The notes beneath the pieces are model-generated. The model worked only from the letters and a program-made list of their open reading frames with translations. It was not told the origin of the DNA and did not search any database. From positions 16,306,302 through 16,370,301 of the forward strand of contig CM023539.1 in NCBI GenBank assembly GCA_013350335.1: 64,000 nt of DNA. The letters run 5' to 3'. This DNA comes from Chimonanthus salicifolius (Eukaryota; Streptophyta; Magnoliopsida; Laurales; Calycanthaceae). Below, piece by piece: positions 44,814 through 56,259 of the stretch. The stretch's first letter is position 1. Every line of letters begins with the position of its first letter. Position numbers and translations under genes: made by a program.

Positions 44814-44849
44814 AGTTAAGTCCGGACTCATAAAGCCCGGCCCTTAACT
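44814..44849 (-). other. LTR terminal stem-loop
   Basis: In sense orientation CCGGGCTT pairs with GAGTCCGG around TAT, using G-U pairs, with perfect outer arms AGTTAAG and CTTAACT. Confidence 0.72.
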
Positions 44850-45593
44850 GGCCAACCCTACGCGTGCGCGGAACGAAGTCCATGACTACGGTTCACGCGT
44901 AGGAAGTAAGCTCGCGGAATATAGATACATGCGGAACATTATAATAGATAATATCCTACCGGTTTTAGATAGAAGGGAAGATACCACATTAAATTACCAA
45001 AATACCCCCATGTTCATGATTATGTCTCAAAATGTTAACATACAGAGTTTAATCCAGACCATAGTAATAAATCCAAAATTATTACAATTCAACAAGCTAT
45101 GCTACTTGAGTTACAACATTTCCAAAATAAAACTTTGATAAACAAGGTAGCCGCTTTCCCAAGCTTCTAAGCTTGACTCCCATCACATCCATTGTTTCCT
45201 CCGTCTCCTGCATCACCAGCTAGGGTGGAAGTAGGGCGTTAGTCAACGCGCCCAGTAGGACTCCGAGTAGGGCTAGCACATGGATTAGTAATAACAAGCA
45301 TACTGATAGCGATATAATAAAAACATATGATGAATGCCATGCCATGGGTGTCTATGTCATGTGTCCCACCCATCATCTACATCATCATGAAGTATTTTAT
45401 CCGCCTTGACGGCAAATCCTCGTCAAGGTGTCCCCATGCTTGCTTCTCGGTCGCCCCGACGGAGCATGGACTCCGGTGATACCATATCAATGTCCCCATG
45501 TCTGTTCTCGGTCGCCCCGACGGAGCATGGACTCCAGTTCTTTTATTTTTCCGCCCATGCCATGCATGAGATGTAAGTGCGTTATGCTATGTA

Positions 45594-45612
45594 ATATATA
45601 TATATATATATA
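45594..45612. repeat. TA dinucleotide run
   Basis: Short AT microsatellite, also present in the 5' LTR at 53872-53890. Confidence 0.8.
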
Positions 45613-46204
45613 CATTTCATATACATAATATAAAATCCATAGGATAGGAATATAATCCATAGCATATAAAAATACCGTCCATAGCATTTAGAATATAATG
45701 CATACCATATAAAATCCATGTAATAATAAATCATATAATTTCCAAAATAAAAAACGGAAAGCATCCCATACACATAATCCACGACTTACAAAAAGGTAGG
45801 AATCCTACCAAATACTGATAATGTCCTTTTCTGTTCTCGTCCGACAATCTCGGTCGCCGTTCGCGTACCGTTGCGATGTGCCAATACCTTATTATGCATT
45901 TCCAAGTTAGTTCATGTCTTATCCACGATTAAGTCTCTAACTGATCGTAAACCTATGTTCATTAATGATCTTTAACCACGTTACAAGATTAACATAATCA
46001 TCCCTCAACTTATACTCTCTTCCCATTGATTAAAGTTACACACATAATTTAATCCATAACTATTCCATACACTTAGGTCCGTTAATGACTTACCAAATCC
46101 CTGTCGTAGGATCATTAAAGTCAGTCCCTTTAATTTAACATAATTTTCCATTTCTCCTACCGGATTAATAGTAATCACTTAAATTACTCAAAACCGTACC
46201 CTTT

Positions 46205-46790
46205 AATTCAGTCGAGTGAAACACAGATTCAGTCGACTGACTTTGAATCAGATTGTCTGTCTGTTCTGCCAGTTCGGTTTCAGTCGACTGAAATATACAT
46301 TCCGTCGGCTGAAACATGGTTCATACTCTTTCAGTCGACTGAATCTATGACTTTGCCTCAGGTTATCTGTTCGTTTTGCCAGTTCATTTTCAGTCGACTG
46401 AATCCTAGATTCAGTCGGCTGAAATATCACTAACCACTTACGTGTTCAATAAGTATTCATTCAGTCGACTAAATCACACATTCAGTCGGCTAAAACTTCC
46501 ATAGTCCTCTTTCTTCTTCGGGACGTTTGTGTTCAGTCGACTGAATCCATGATTCAGTCGGCTGAACCTCCAGAACTCCTTCTGTAGTATATCATCCTTA
46601 GTTCAGTCGACTGAATCCCTTATTCAGTCAGCTGAAGCTCCCAGAAACTCGTTTCTGATTCGTCCATTATCAGTTCAGTCGACAGAATCCCTGATTCAGC
46701 CGGCTGAAACTCCTAGAACTTCGTTTCTGTTTCGTTTATTGTCAGTTCAGTCGACTGAATCACAGATTCATTCGACTCACTGTTTGTCAG
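46205..46790. repeat. 72-bp-phased palindrome array
   Basis: TTCAGTCGACTGAATC is followed 3-5 bases later by GATTCAGTCGGCTGAA, together a 16-bp inverted repeat. Copies start at 46330, 46389, 46460, 46532, 46602, 46674 and 46745. The steps are 59 (one partner deleted), then 71, 72, 70, 72 and 71. The spacers between units are much less conserved than the palindromes. Confidence 0.92.
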
Positions 46791-46866
46791 TCTTCTCCAT
46801 TGCATATTTTTGTACTTCCTTCCTTCGCGATTCTCTTAAAAGAGCCATAACGGCATGTTTGGAAAT

Positions 46867-46872
46867 ACTTAC
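46867..46872 (-). promoter_or_regulatory. Candidate 5' splice site in LTR
   Basis: GTAAGT on the minus strand after CCAAGGATT. The homologous site in the 5' LTR is 55200-55205. Confidence 0.5.
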
Positions 46873-47500
46873 AATCCTTGGTTTTCCCGGTTGTCTCTTG
46901 CTCCTCTTGTTGCTTCACCTTTCTCCTTCTTCTTCCTCCTTGATACTCGGCAATGGTGAGCTTGGTCAAAGTAAGGTACACCAAGGTTTGGTTCGGCCAA
47001 GGTGTAGCAGCTTTGAGAGGGAAAAAACCGAGAAGGAAATGGGGAAATATCTCAAGTCTTGGGTCTTAGGAGTGATCGGCCAACACTTAGCTTATTCTTC
47101 CCTTTCCTCTAAGTCTCTTTCTCTTCTTTTCTCCTTAGTGTATTTCTTGGTCTTGCAGGAGGGAGGACGGTTTGGAGAGGAGAGGAAGAGAGGGAGAGAG
47201 TGAGATGGGATGGGTGTGATGATTGGTTTGACTCCCTCCACCAACCAAGCATGAAGGGAGGTATGGGCTTGCATGCCCCCATTTTTAGGGTCATTGTCTC
47301 TCTAGTGGAGGTGGTTCGGGATGAGTTTGAGTTACAACTCATTCCAAATGAGTTTGGTGAGTCAAATAAGATGAAACCATCTTGACTCACCCCATTTCCT
47401 ATGTGACTCACTTAATTATTTAATTTATTATTTAACTTAGCCCCTTTCATTTTATAATTTAATTACTATTTAATTCCCTTCAATTCCTTCATGAATCCAC

Positions 47501-47525
47501 CCATGGTTGACCAAGTCAACCATGG
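47501..47525. promoter_or_regulatory. W-box palindrome in U3
   Basis: Perfect arms CCATGGTTGAC and GTCAACCATGG around CAA. Confidence 0.62.
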
Positions 47526-47943
47526 TGGTCGGCCCCACCAATTTCTTGGTCCATTGGGTCCCATATGGCTTTTTGACCCAAATTGGCTATCTTTGACCCA
47601 ATTACTTACCATTGACCAATTAAATGTATTAATTTCAATTCATGGTTTATTGGGTAAACATTGGGTCCATGGCCCAATTAAATTTATTTCCTTACCATTT
47701 ACCTTGGAGTTTGAATCAATTTGATCCGTTGGGTCCCACATGGGTATCGGGCCCACTTTGACCATCATTGATCCTTTTGATGGGTCCCATTCAAACCCAT
47801 GGTCCATTGGACCATACTTGGGCCCTTGCCCAAATTTTGATCTATTCAATATCCATGATATCAAAATTCCCACTTTTCCATTATTAAAACAAATAAATGC
47901 CATATATATATTGATTTAAAAATTCAGGCTATTACAATAGAAT

Positions 47944-47951
47944 CCTCTTTT
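47944..47951 (-). promoter_or_regulatory. Polypurine tract
   Basis: AAAAGAGG on the minus strand, seven bases from the 3' LTR. It is preceded by GGGACGAAAATTTT as in the non-autonomous element. Confidence 0.82.
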
Positions 47952-47998
47952 AAAATTTTCGTCCCGAAAATTCGAGTGAAGTAGGGGTTCTAAACAAC

Positions 47999-48439
47999 TC
48001 AAGTAAAGAGCTCCGGATAAGCGGCTTTCATTTCCGACTCAAGTTCCCAAGTGGTCTCTTCATTGCCATGCCGTTCCCATACCACTTTGACGAACTGAAT
48101 GGCGCAGTTCCGCAGTACCCTTTGTTCGCTCCCGATCACTCTGACCGGCTTTTCCACACATGTCACATCGCTTTGTACATCGATGTCTTGAACATTCAAC
48201 AGATGAGAAGGATCGGGGTTGTACTTCCTTAGCATGGATACATGGAATACATCATATAGAGATGATAATTGTGGAGGGAACGCTAACTGATAAGCTGTTC
48301 CTCCCACCTCTTCAGTATCGGAAACGGCCCCACAAATCTAGGTGACAGTTTCCCTTTCTTTCTGAACCCCATGTGCCCTTTCCGTGGTGAGACTTTTAAG
48401 AACACTAAGTCTCCCGCCTCAACTCGAAGAACCTTCTCC
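47999..48439 (-). pseudogene. Integrase C-terminus with chromodomain-like module
   Basis: In one frame after a shift near 48440, this reads GDLVFLKVSPRKG, KLSPRFVGPFPIL, YDVFHVSMLRKY and then LRNCAIQFVKVVWERHGNEE up to AAYPELF. The first part is the GPF/Y segment of gypsy integrases; the end resembles the chromodomain of Del/Tekay elements, with reduced aromatic residues. Chromodomains direct integration to marked chromatin in related elements. The stop is just after PELFT, near 47999. Confidence 0.82.
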
Positions 48440-49643
48440 TCTTGTCGGCATAGCTCTTCTGACGGCTCTGTGCAGTGAGTAGATGTTGCCGTATCAGCTT
48501 AATCTGGGTTGTGGTCTCTGCAACCAAATCCGGCCCAATCAATGCAGGCTCACCGGCCTCCGTCCAACACACTGGCGATCTACACGATCTACCATACAAG
48601 GCCTCAAATGGAGCCATCTGGAGGCTTTCCTGGTAACTGTTATTATAAGAGAACTCCACAAGTGGCAAATGATCTTCCCATCCGCCTTTGAAGTCTAACA
48701 TGCATGCTCTCAGCATATCCTCCAGTGTCTGTATCGTCCTCTCTGACTGTCCATCAGTTTGTGGATGAAATGCTGTGCTAGTTAATACGTTGGTCCCCAT
48801 AGCCGACTGCAGGCCCTGCCATACTTTTCCAGTGAATCGGCCATCCCTGTCGGACACAATAGACTGGGGAATACCATGTAACCTGATGATTTCCCGGATG
48901 TAACGTCGACCCAAAGTCTCTGATGAATCGGTCATCTTGATGGGAAGGAAATGTGCAGACTTGGTCAATCGGTCTACTATGACCCATATCGCATCGTTGC
49001 CCTTGGATGACCTAGGCAACCCTGTTACAAAGTCCCTGGATATATGCTCCCATATCCATTCTGGCACTGGTAAGGGTGCGAATAAACCTGGCGGTTTCCG
49101 ATGTTCTGCCTTGACCTGTTGACAAGTTAGGCAACGAGCAACAAACTCTGCCACATCTTTCTTAAGTCCATGCCACCAATAGTGCCTCTTAAGATCATGA
49201 TACATCTTGGTGCTGCCCGGGTGGATAGAGAGTTTGGTTTGGTGTGCTTCAATCAGTAGCTCTCTTCTGCAATTCTTAGGCACATATGTCCTACTTCGGA
49301 ACATAAAACCCTGTCCTGGTCGTAGCTCCCACTCCGGTACAACCTCACCGGTAGACATCTTAGCCCAAATCTCCTCCACCTCTGGATCTGTCCGTTGCTC
49401 CCGTTCAATTTCGGAGACCATGTTGGATCGTATGATCAGATTATATATGGTCCCATGATTATTGAGGTAGAGTTTAAATTCTCGGATGGTATTCAGTACC
49501 TCCCATTCCGTCCTGATCAAACTGGTTACTGTCGCATGTGACATGCGGCTGAGTGCATCCGCCACTTTGTTTGCCTTGCCAGGATGGTATCGAAGTGCGA
49601 ACTCATAATCTGCCAGGTATTCCATCCACCTGCGCTGTCTCAT
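48440..49643 (-). pseudogene. RNase H C-terminus and integrase core
   Basis: Starts with MRQRRWMEYLADYEFALRYH and HPGKANKVADALSR (end of RNase H). Then comes the HHCC zinc finger (HQTKLSIHPGSTK, CLTCQQVKAEHRKPPG) and the DDE core: the first D in RDFVTGLP, the second in SDRDGRFTG, and E in QSERTIQTLEDMLRAC. All catalytic residues are visible. The frame is open throughout and is closed only by the shift near 48440. It is one stop codon away from the RT frame upstream. Confidence 0.92.
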
Positions 49644-49688
49644 GTTGAGTTCTTTCTGATCAAATAAGTACTTCAGGCTTTTGTGATC

Positions 49689-50717
49689 CTAAAACAACTC
49701 AAATTTCTCAGCATAGAGGTAGTGTCTCCAGCTTTTGAGAGCGAAGACCACTGCTGCTAGTTCTAGATCATGTGTGGGATAATGGCGTTCATGAATTTTC
49801 AACTGTCTTGATCCGTACGCCACCGTACGATTATTTTGACTGAGTGTACACCCCAGTCCCTCACCGGAGGCATCGCAGTACACCTCATAATTTTTGCCTC
49901 TTTCCGGTAAGATCAGAATAGGAGCGGTCGTAAGCCTCTCCTTAAGCTCCTCAAATCTTTGATTGCACAGATTGGACCACTCAAACTTGACTCCTTTCTG
50001 AGTGAGTCGGGTAAGTGGAGCCGAAATCTTGGAGAAGTCCATGATGAATTTCCGATAGTAGCCGGCCAATCCCAGAAAACTACGGAGATTGGTCACATTT
50101 GTCGGCGCTTTCCATTCCTTGACTGCTGCTACCTTAGCCGGGTCCACGGCTATACCTTCCTCTGATATGATGTGCCCCAAGAAGTTGACTTTAGATAGCC
50201 AAAATTCACACTTGCTGGCTTTTGCATACAATTGGTTCTTTCTCAAAGTGTCTAGGACAATCCGCAGGTGTTCGACATGTTCCTTCTGACTTTTGGAGTA
50301 GACCAGAATATCGTCAATGAATACGATCACAAACTGATCTAAGTAAGGACGGAATACCCTATTCATCAGGTCCATGAACACCGTCGGTGCATTAGTAAGC
50401 CCAAACGGCATGACTACATATTCATATAAGCCATACCAAGTCCTGAAAGCAGTCTTCTCTATGTCCTCCTCTCTAACCCGGATTTGATGATATCCGGACA
50501 TTAAATCAATCTTGGAAAAGTGAGAGGAACCCCTAAACTGATCAAATAGATCGTCAATCCGGGGTAGGGGATACTTATTCCTGACAGTCAGCTGATTCAA
50601 CTTTCTATAATCCACACACATTCGTAGAGTACCGTCTTTCTTCTTCACAAATAATACCGGGGGCCCCCCATGCGGATGTGTTGTTTCGAATAAAACCCAG
50701 TCTGAGCAGTTCATCAA
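49689..50717 (-). pseudogene. Reverse transcriptase and RNase H N-terminus
   Basis: [51 protein letters not shown] and the catalytic [15 protein letters not shown] are intact, followed by [10 protein letters not shown] of RNase H with catalytic residues and [20 protein letters not shown] interrupts the expected continuation right after FELF at about 49689. An extra base in a G/C run near 50667 breaks the N-terminal junction. These two lesions are all that block the RT-integrase reading frame. Confidence 0.93.
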
Positions 50718-51300
50718 TCTGCTTCTTCAACTCGGTCATCTCAGCTGGTGCCATTCTATAATGGGGTAATGATACTGGAGCGGCGCCGGGGTATAATTTG
50801 ACTTCAAAGTCTATCTCCCTCTTGGGTGGTAAACTAGGGAGCTCTGTTGGAAATACCTCAGCATAGTCTGTTACTACCTGCCGGGAGTTCAGTTATTGGT
50901 GCCTTATCAAATCTGAGACTGTTCAAGGCAAGATGGTGTAACTCTTCCTGCAGCCTTCTAGGAATGCCCTGCTTGTCAGGATGTACCACATACCGCTTTC
51001 CCTCGGGTGACCAAAATATCACCCTACGAAGGTGGCAATCAATGTGAGCTTGATATGTGGTCAACCAGTCCATGCCAAATATAACATCGTATTCCGCCAT
51101 ATCGATCACTAAGTAGTTGGACTCGAATTTGAACCCCGCGAGTTCAGTGTTCAATGCCGTACGTATGAGTCCCAGTGATGTGTCTCCAACAGGGGATACA
51201 ACGGTGAGTGATGTGGACAAGTTTTGTACTAACGTGCCCGTGGCAGATATGAATGCAGCAGATATAAATGAATGTGAAGCTCCAGTGTCAAATAATGTAA
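50718..51300 (-). pseudogene. Aspartic protease and linker to RT
   Basis: Active-site motif TLFDTGASHSFI near 51290, then NYLVIDMAEYDVIFGMDWL. A linker follows (FDKAPITELPAG) that runs into a frameshift before the RT start, near 50860. The DTG triad is intact. Confidence 0.88.
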
Positions 51301-52523
51301 CAGCATAGGAACTACCAATTACAGCCATACCTTGCATCACCGAGCGATCCACTTCTACGGGAGTCGGTATGGTGAAGAGTCGTCCGGATCCGGTAGGGGT
51401 TGGCGCCCGTCCTGCCTGGTTGTACGTTCCCCCCCCCCCCCCCCCCCCCCCCCCCCCGTGACTGAGTTGACCTGGATGGAGGGCGGAAGGCACCCCTGGA
51501 GTTAGAGGGTCGGTTGATCTGTGGTCAATCCCTCTTGAAGTGGCCCTGTTGGCCACACTGGTAACATGTGTTCCCACCTCCGGGAACCTGTGTGATTGAT
51601 GTTGATGAGGAGGGCTGATTGGGTCAAAAGCCCCCCATAGAGCCTATGGAGAGTGAGGGTCGGCTAGAGTTCGGGCGGAATTTCTTATTGGGTTGGAATG
51701 TACCACGCCCACCTTGCCCTCAGCAGTTGTCGAACCGCATTATTTCGTTCAACTCTCGCTCTGAATGGTGGCCCTGCTGACCACCGCTGCCAGTGTGGGC
51801 TCTTTGAAAATGGTCACTCTAGTCTTGATGCTTGGCCGAAGGCCCCGTTCAAACTTGCGGGCCCTTCGGTGTTCAGTATCCACCATGTAGAATGCATAGA
51901 CGGACAACTTAAGGAATTCTCTGTGGTATTGCGCTATCGTCATGCTGCCTTGTACCAATGAGATGAAGGCTTCCATCTGGCCTCTCTTTCTTCCTCTGGA
52001 AAGTATTGTTCTAGGAAGGTGGCTGAGAACCATTCCCATGTCATGATGGTCCTTTCCCCTTCTAGCACCAGGGCTTGTTGCTTTTCTACAACTTCCCACC
52101 AACTACTGGCATCCTCGATCAGTTGGGAAGTAGCCAGTAAGATTTTATCAGCAGGATTTGAAATTTGGAGCAGATTAAAGATTTGAGTGATCCTTTTTAA
52201 CCAGTGTTCCACTCCAACAACCCCTTCTGTTCCCCTAAGTAGGGAGGGTGCTGTTGTTGAAAATCCTTGACTATTTTCCGTTTACTAGGGTCGCTGGCGG
52301 TCGCATTTCCGCTTGAGTGTTGTTGGAGAGCAGAAGCGACTGCCGCTTGAACTACGTCCCTTAACTCGGGAGGTACGCCTTGTATGTTTATACTGTTTTG
52401 TCCCTCAGCTGGATGAGGTGGTGGCACCTCCTCTTGATGAAGTGGGTGCACTTCCTCTTGATGAGGCGGTGGTACCTCCTCTTCTACTCGGGGATTTCTG
52501 CGAGTTCTTCTTCTTGGTGGCAT
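51301..52523 (-). pseudogene. gag, with several frameshifts
   Basis: ATG at 52523 (MPPRRRTRRNPRVEEEVPPP). Tandem HQEEV repeats follow, then VVQAAVASALQQ, DFQQQHPPYL, LLATSQLIEDASSWWEVVEK, MTWEWFSATFLEQYFPEEE and ARKFERGLRPSIKTRV. At least three frameshifts, near 52200, 51990 and 51750, split it. The zinc knuckle near 51560 is degraded (C..CG..GHF replaced). A run of 29 C at 51429-51457 encodes polyglycine in this frame. Confidence 0.88.
51429..51457. repeat. Homopolymer of 29 C
   Basis: Pure C on the plus strand, so poly-G in the sense strand of gag. The other gag copy (about 1050-1080) has ordinary sequence here. It is either a slippage expansion or a sequencing/assembly artefact. Confidence 0.9.
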
Positions 52524-52987
52524 TTCCTAAGTCATTGAAAAAAAATATTAACTTAGTTCTTTTCATAACATTGGTGCGTTCATATTTAGCTTTGAAGACA
52601 TTGCCAATATTCCCATACTTAGTTTTGAGGGGATAATTCCTAAGGATTACGTATTGTCTCTCATATTAGGGAAAATTGCCAAATATGCATACTTGGTTTG
52701 GGGAAGACTTCCCAAATAACTATGTTTGTCCATTTTTGTGAAGTTGGGGAAAATTTTCCTATGTCTGATAAATCCATCAACGTTATAATGATTGTACTTC
52801 CCTTACTATCATTTTCTTACGTCAGATGTGACGCTCAGATTGAATGTTTCAGTCTGAGTCAGTCGAAGTAGATTAACCCTGCCCCCGTGCAGCGGACTCC
52901 GAAGAGTCGGTCAGTTGGGATTCTTATCCGTCAGTGAGACGTGAAACCGTCTTAATCATACTTCGAGAGATTCATTCTTCTGATTTC
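52524..52987 (-). other. Leader of the gag-pol element
   Basis: About 460 bases with the common leader block, spaced TTCCCC motifs and CAATGACTTAG just before the gag ATG. There is no zinc-knuckle ORF. Confidence 0.65.
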
Positions 52988-52999
52988 GCTCTGATACAA
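52988..52999 (-). promoter_or_regulatory. Primer-binding site with one mismatch
   Basis: Reads TTGTATCAGAGC where the other elements have TGGTATCAGAGC, a single G-to-T change near the tRNA 3' end. This may have arisen after insertion. Confidence 0.85.
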
Positions 53000-53090
53000 A
53001 CTGTAACGCCCGCCCATTTTCACCATATTTCAGAGTCGATTTTTTTTTTTTTAATTAAATCAAGGTGACAACGGCGCGGACCACGACGCG

Positions 53091-53126
53091 AGTTAAGTCC
53101 GGACTCATAAAGCCCGGCCCTTAACT
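53091..53126 (-). other. LTR terminal stem-loop
   Basis: Same arms as the copy at 44814-44849. Confidence 0.72.
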
Positions 53127-54483
53127 GGCCAACCCTACGCGTGCGCGGAACGAAGTCCATGACTACGGTTCACGCGTAGGAAGTAAGCTCGCTGGAATAT
53201 AGATTACATGCGGAACATTATAATAGATAATATCCTACCGGTTTTAGTTAAAAGGGAAGACACCACATTAAATTACCAAAATACCCCCATGTTCATGATT
53301 ATGTCTCAAAATGTTAACATACAGAGTTTAATCCAGACCATAGTAATAAATCCAAAATTATTACAATTCAACAAGCTATGCTACTTGAGTTACAACATTT
53401 CCAAAATAAAACTTTGATAAACAAGGTAGCCGCTTTCCCAAGCTTCTAAGCTTGACTCCCATCACGTCCACTGTTTCCTCCGTCTCCTGCATCACCAGCT
53501 AGGGTGGAAGTAGGGCGTTAGTCAACACGCCCAGTAGGACTCCGAGTAGGGCTAGCACATGGATTAGTAATAACAAGCATACTGATAGCGATATAATAAA
53601 AACATATGATGAATGCCATGCTGTGGGTGTCTATGTCATGTGTCCCACCCATCATCTACATCATCATGAAGTATTTTATCCCCCTTGACGGCAAATCCTC
53701 GTCCAGGTGTCCCCATGCTTGCTTCTCGGTCGCCCGACGGAGCATGGACTCCGATGATACCATATCAATGTCCCCATGTCTGTTCTCGGTCGCCCCGACG
53801 GAGCATGGACTCCAGTTCTTTTATTTTTCCGCCCATGCCATGCATGAGATGTAAGTGCGTTATGCTATGTAATATATATATATATATATACATTTCATAT
53901 ACATAATATAAAATCCATAGGATAGGAATATAATCCATAGCATATAAAAATACCGTCCATAGCATTTAGAATATAATGCATACCATATAAAATCCATGTA
54001 ATAATAAATCATATAATTTCCAAAATAAAAAACGGAAAGCATCCCATACACATAATCCACGACTTACAAAAAGGTAGGAATCCTACCAAATACTGATAAT
54101 GTCCTTTTCTGTTCTCGTCCGACAATCTCGGTCGCCGTTCGCGTACCGTTGCGATGTGCCAATACCTTATTATGCATTTCCAAGTTAGTTCATGTCTTAT
54201 CCACGATTAAGTCTCTAACTGATCGTAAACCTATGTTCATTAATGATCTTTAACCACGTTAAAAGATTAACATAATCATCCCTCAACTTATATTCTCTCC
54301 CCATTGATTAAAGTTACACACATAATTTAATCCATAACTGTTCCATACACTTAGGTCCGTTAATGACTTACCAAATCATGTCGTAGGATCATTAAAGTCA
54401 GTCCCTTTAATTTAACATAATTTTCCATTTCTCCTACCGGATTAATAGCGATCACTTAAAATACTCAAAACCGTACCCTTCAA

Positions 54484-55110
54484 TTCAGTCGACTGAATTA
54501 GGAGTTCAGTCAACTGAATCAGGAGTTCAGACGACTGAAACACAGATTCACTCGGCTGACTTTGAATCAGATTGTCTGTCTGTTCTACCAGTTCGGTTTC
54601 AGTCGACTGAAATATACATTCAGTCGGCTGAAACATGGTTCATACTCTTTCAGTCGACTGAATCATAGATTCAGTCGGCTGACTTTGCCTCAGGTTATCT
54701 GTTCATTTTGCCAGTTCATTTTCAGTCAACTGAATCCTAGATTCAGTCGGCTGAAATATCACTAACCACTTACGTGTTCAATAAGTATTCATTCAGTCGA
54801 CTGAATCACACATTCAGTCGGCTGAAACTTCCATAGTCCTCTTTCTTCTCCGGGACGTTTGTGTTCAGTCGACTGAATCCATGATTCAGTCGGCTGAACC
54901 TCCAGAACTCCTTCTGTAGTATATCATCCTTAGTTCGGTCGACTGAATCCCTTATTCAGTCAGCTGAAACTCCCAGAAACTCGTTTCTGATTAGTCCATT
55001 ATCAGTTCAGTCGACTGAATCCCTGATTCAGTCGGCTGAAACTCCTAGAACTTCGTTTCTGGTTCGTTTATTGTTAGTTCAGTCGACTGAATCAGAGATT
55101 CAGTCGACTG
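54484..55110. repeat. 72-bp-phased palindrome array
   Basis: Units beginning TTCAGTCGACTGAATC at 54649, 54721, 54792, 54864, 54934, 55006 and 55079 are spaced 72, 71, 72, 70, 72 and 73 bases. Earlier, less regular copies start at 54484 and 54598. Each unit is paired with GATTCAGTCGGCTGAA. Confidence 0.93.
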
Positions 55111-55199
55111 ACTATTTGTCAGTCTTCTCCATTGCATATTTTTGTACTTCCTTCCTTCGCGATTCTCTTAAAAGAGCCATAACTGGCATGTTTGGAAAT

Positions 55200-55205
55200 A
55201 CTTAC
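55200..55205 (-). promoter_or_regulatory. Candidate 5' splice site in LTR
   Basis: GTAAGT on the minus strand after CCAAGGATT, the same as at 46867. A CAATGACTTAG acceptor-like site lies before the gag ATG at 52523. Confidence 0.5.
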
Positions 55206-55832
55206 AATCCTTGGTTTTCCCGGTTGTCTCTTGCTCCTCTTGTTCCTTCACCTTTCTCCTTCTTCTTCCTCCTTGATACTCGGCAATGGTGAGCTTGGTC
55301 AAAGTAAGGTCACCAAGGTTTGGTTCGGCCAAGGTGTAGCAGCTTTGAGAGGGAAAAAACCGAGAAGGAAATGGGGAAATATCTCAAGTCTTGGGTCTTA
55401 GGAGTGATCGGCCAACACTTAGCTTCTTCTTCCCTTTCCTCTAAGTCTCTTTCTCTTCTTTTCTCCTTAGTGTATTTCTTGGTCTTGCAAGAGGGAGGAC
55501 GGTTTGGGGAGGAGAGGAAGAGAGGGAGAGAGTGAGATGGGGTGGGTGTGATGATTGGTTTGACTCCCTCCACCAACCAAGCATGGAGGGAGGTATGGGC
55601 TTGCATGCCGCCATTTTTAGGGTCATTGTCTCTCTAGTGGAGGTGGTTCGGGATGAGTTTGAGTTACAACTCATTCCAAATGAGTTTGGTGAGTCAAATA
55701 AGATGAAACCATCTTGACTCACCCCATTTCCTATGTGACTCACTTAATTATTTAATTTATTATTTAACTTAGCCCCTTTCATTTTATAATTTAATTGCTA
55801 TTTAATTCCCTTCAATTCCTTCATGAATCCAC

Positions 55833-55857
55833 CCATGGTTGACTAAGTCAACCATGG
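55833..55857. promoter_or_regulatory. W-box palindrome in U3
   Basis: Arms CCATGGTTGAC and GTCAACCATGG around TAA. Only the loop differs from the 3' LTR copy (CAA). Confidence 0.62.
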
Positions 55858-56228
55858 TGGTCGGCCCCACCAATTTCTTGGTCCATCGGGTCCCATATGG
55901 CTCTTTGACCCAAATTGGCTATCTTTGACCCAATTACTTACCATTGACCAATTAAATGTATTAATTTCAATTCATGGTTTATTGGGTAAACATTGGGTCC
56001 ATGGCCCAATTAAATTTATTTCCTTACCATTTACCTTGGAGTTTGAATCAATTTGATCCGTTGGGTCCCACATGGGTATCGGGCCCACTTTGACCATCAT
56101 TGATCCTTTTGATGGGTCCCATTCAAACCCATGGTCCATTGGACCATACTTGGGCCCTTGCCCAAATTTTGATCTATTCAATATCCATGATATCAAAATT
56201 CCCACTTTTCCATTATTAAAACAAATAA

Positions 56229-56234
<6 letters not shown>

Positions 56235-56259
<25 letters not shown>
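56235..56259. repeat. TA dinucleotide run
   Basis: About 12 TA units near the LTR terminus, longer than in the partner LTR. Confidence 0.85.

Larger units (their letters stand above)
44724..47936 (-). repeat. 3' LTR of the minus-strand element
   Basis: TGTAACGCTCG to CTATTACA on the plus strand. Compared with the 5' LTR it lacks about 50 bases near 46215, which removes one unit of the palindrome array, and has a shorter TA run. Landmarks are the terminal stem at 44814-44849, GC-rich modules at 45420-45540, GGTAGGAATCCTACC at 45795, the palindrome array at 46205-46790, a GTAAGT donor at 46867-46872, and a W-box palindrome at 47501. Confidence 0.94.

Noticed and set aside
46205..46790. CRISPR-like array (palindromic repeats with regular spacers)
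   Set aside because: Plant LTR context, palindromes in pairs, spacers partly similar to each other, present in both LTRs of one element; no cas genes.
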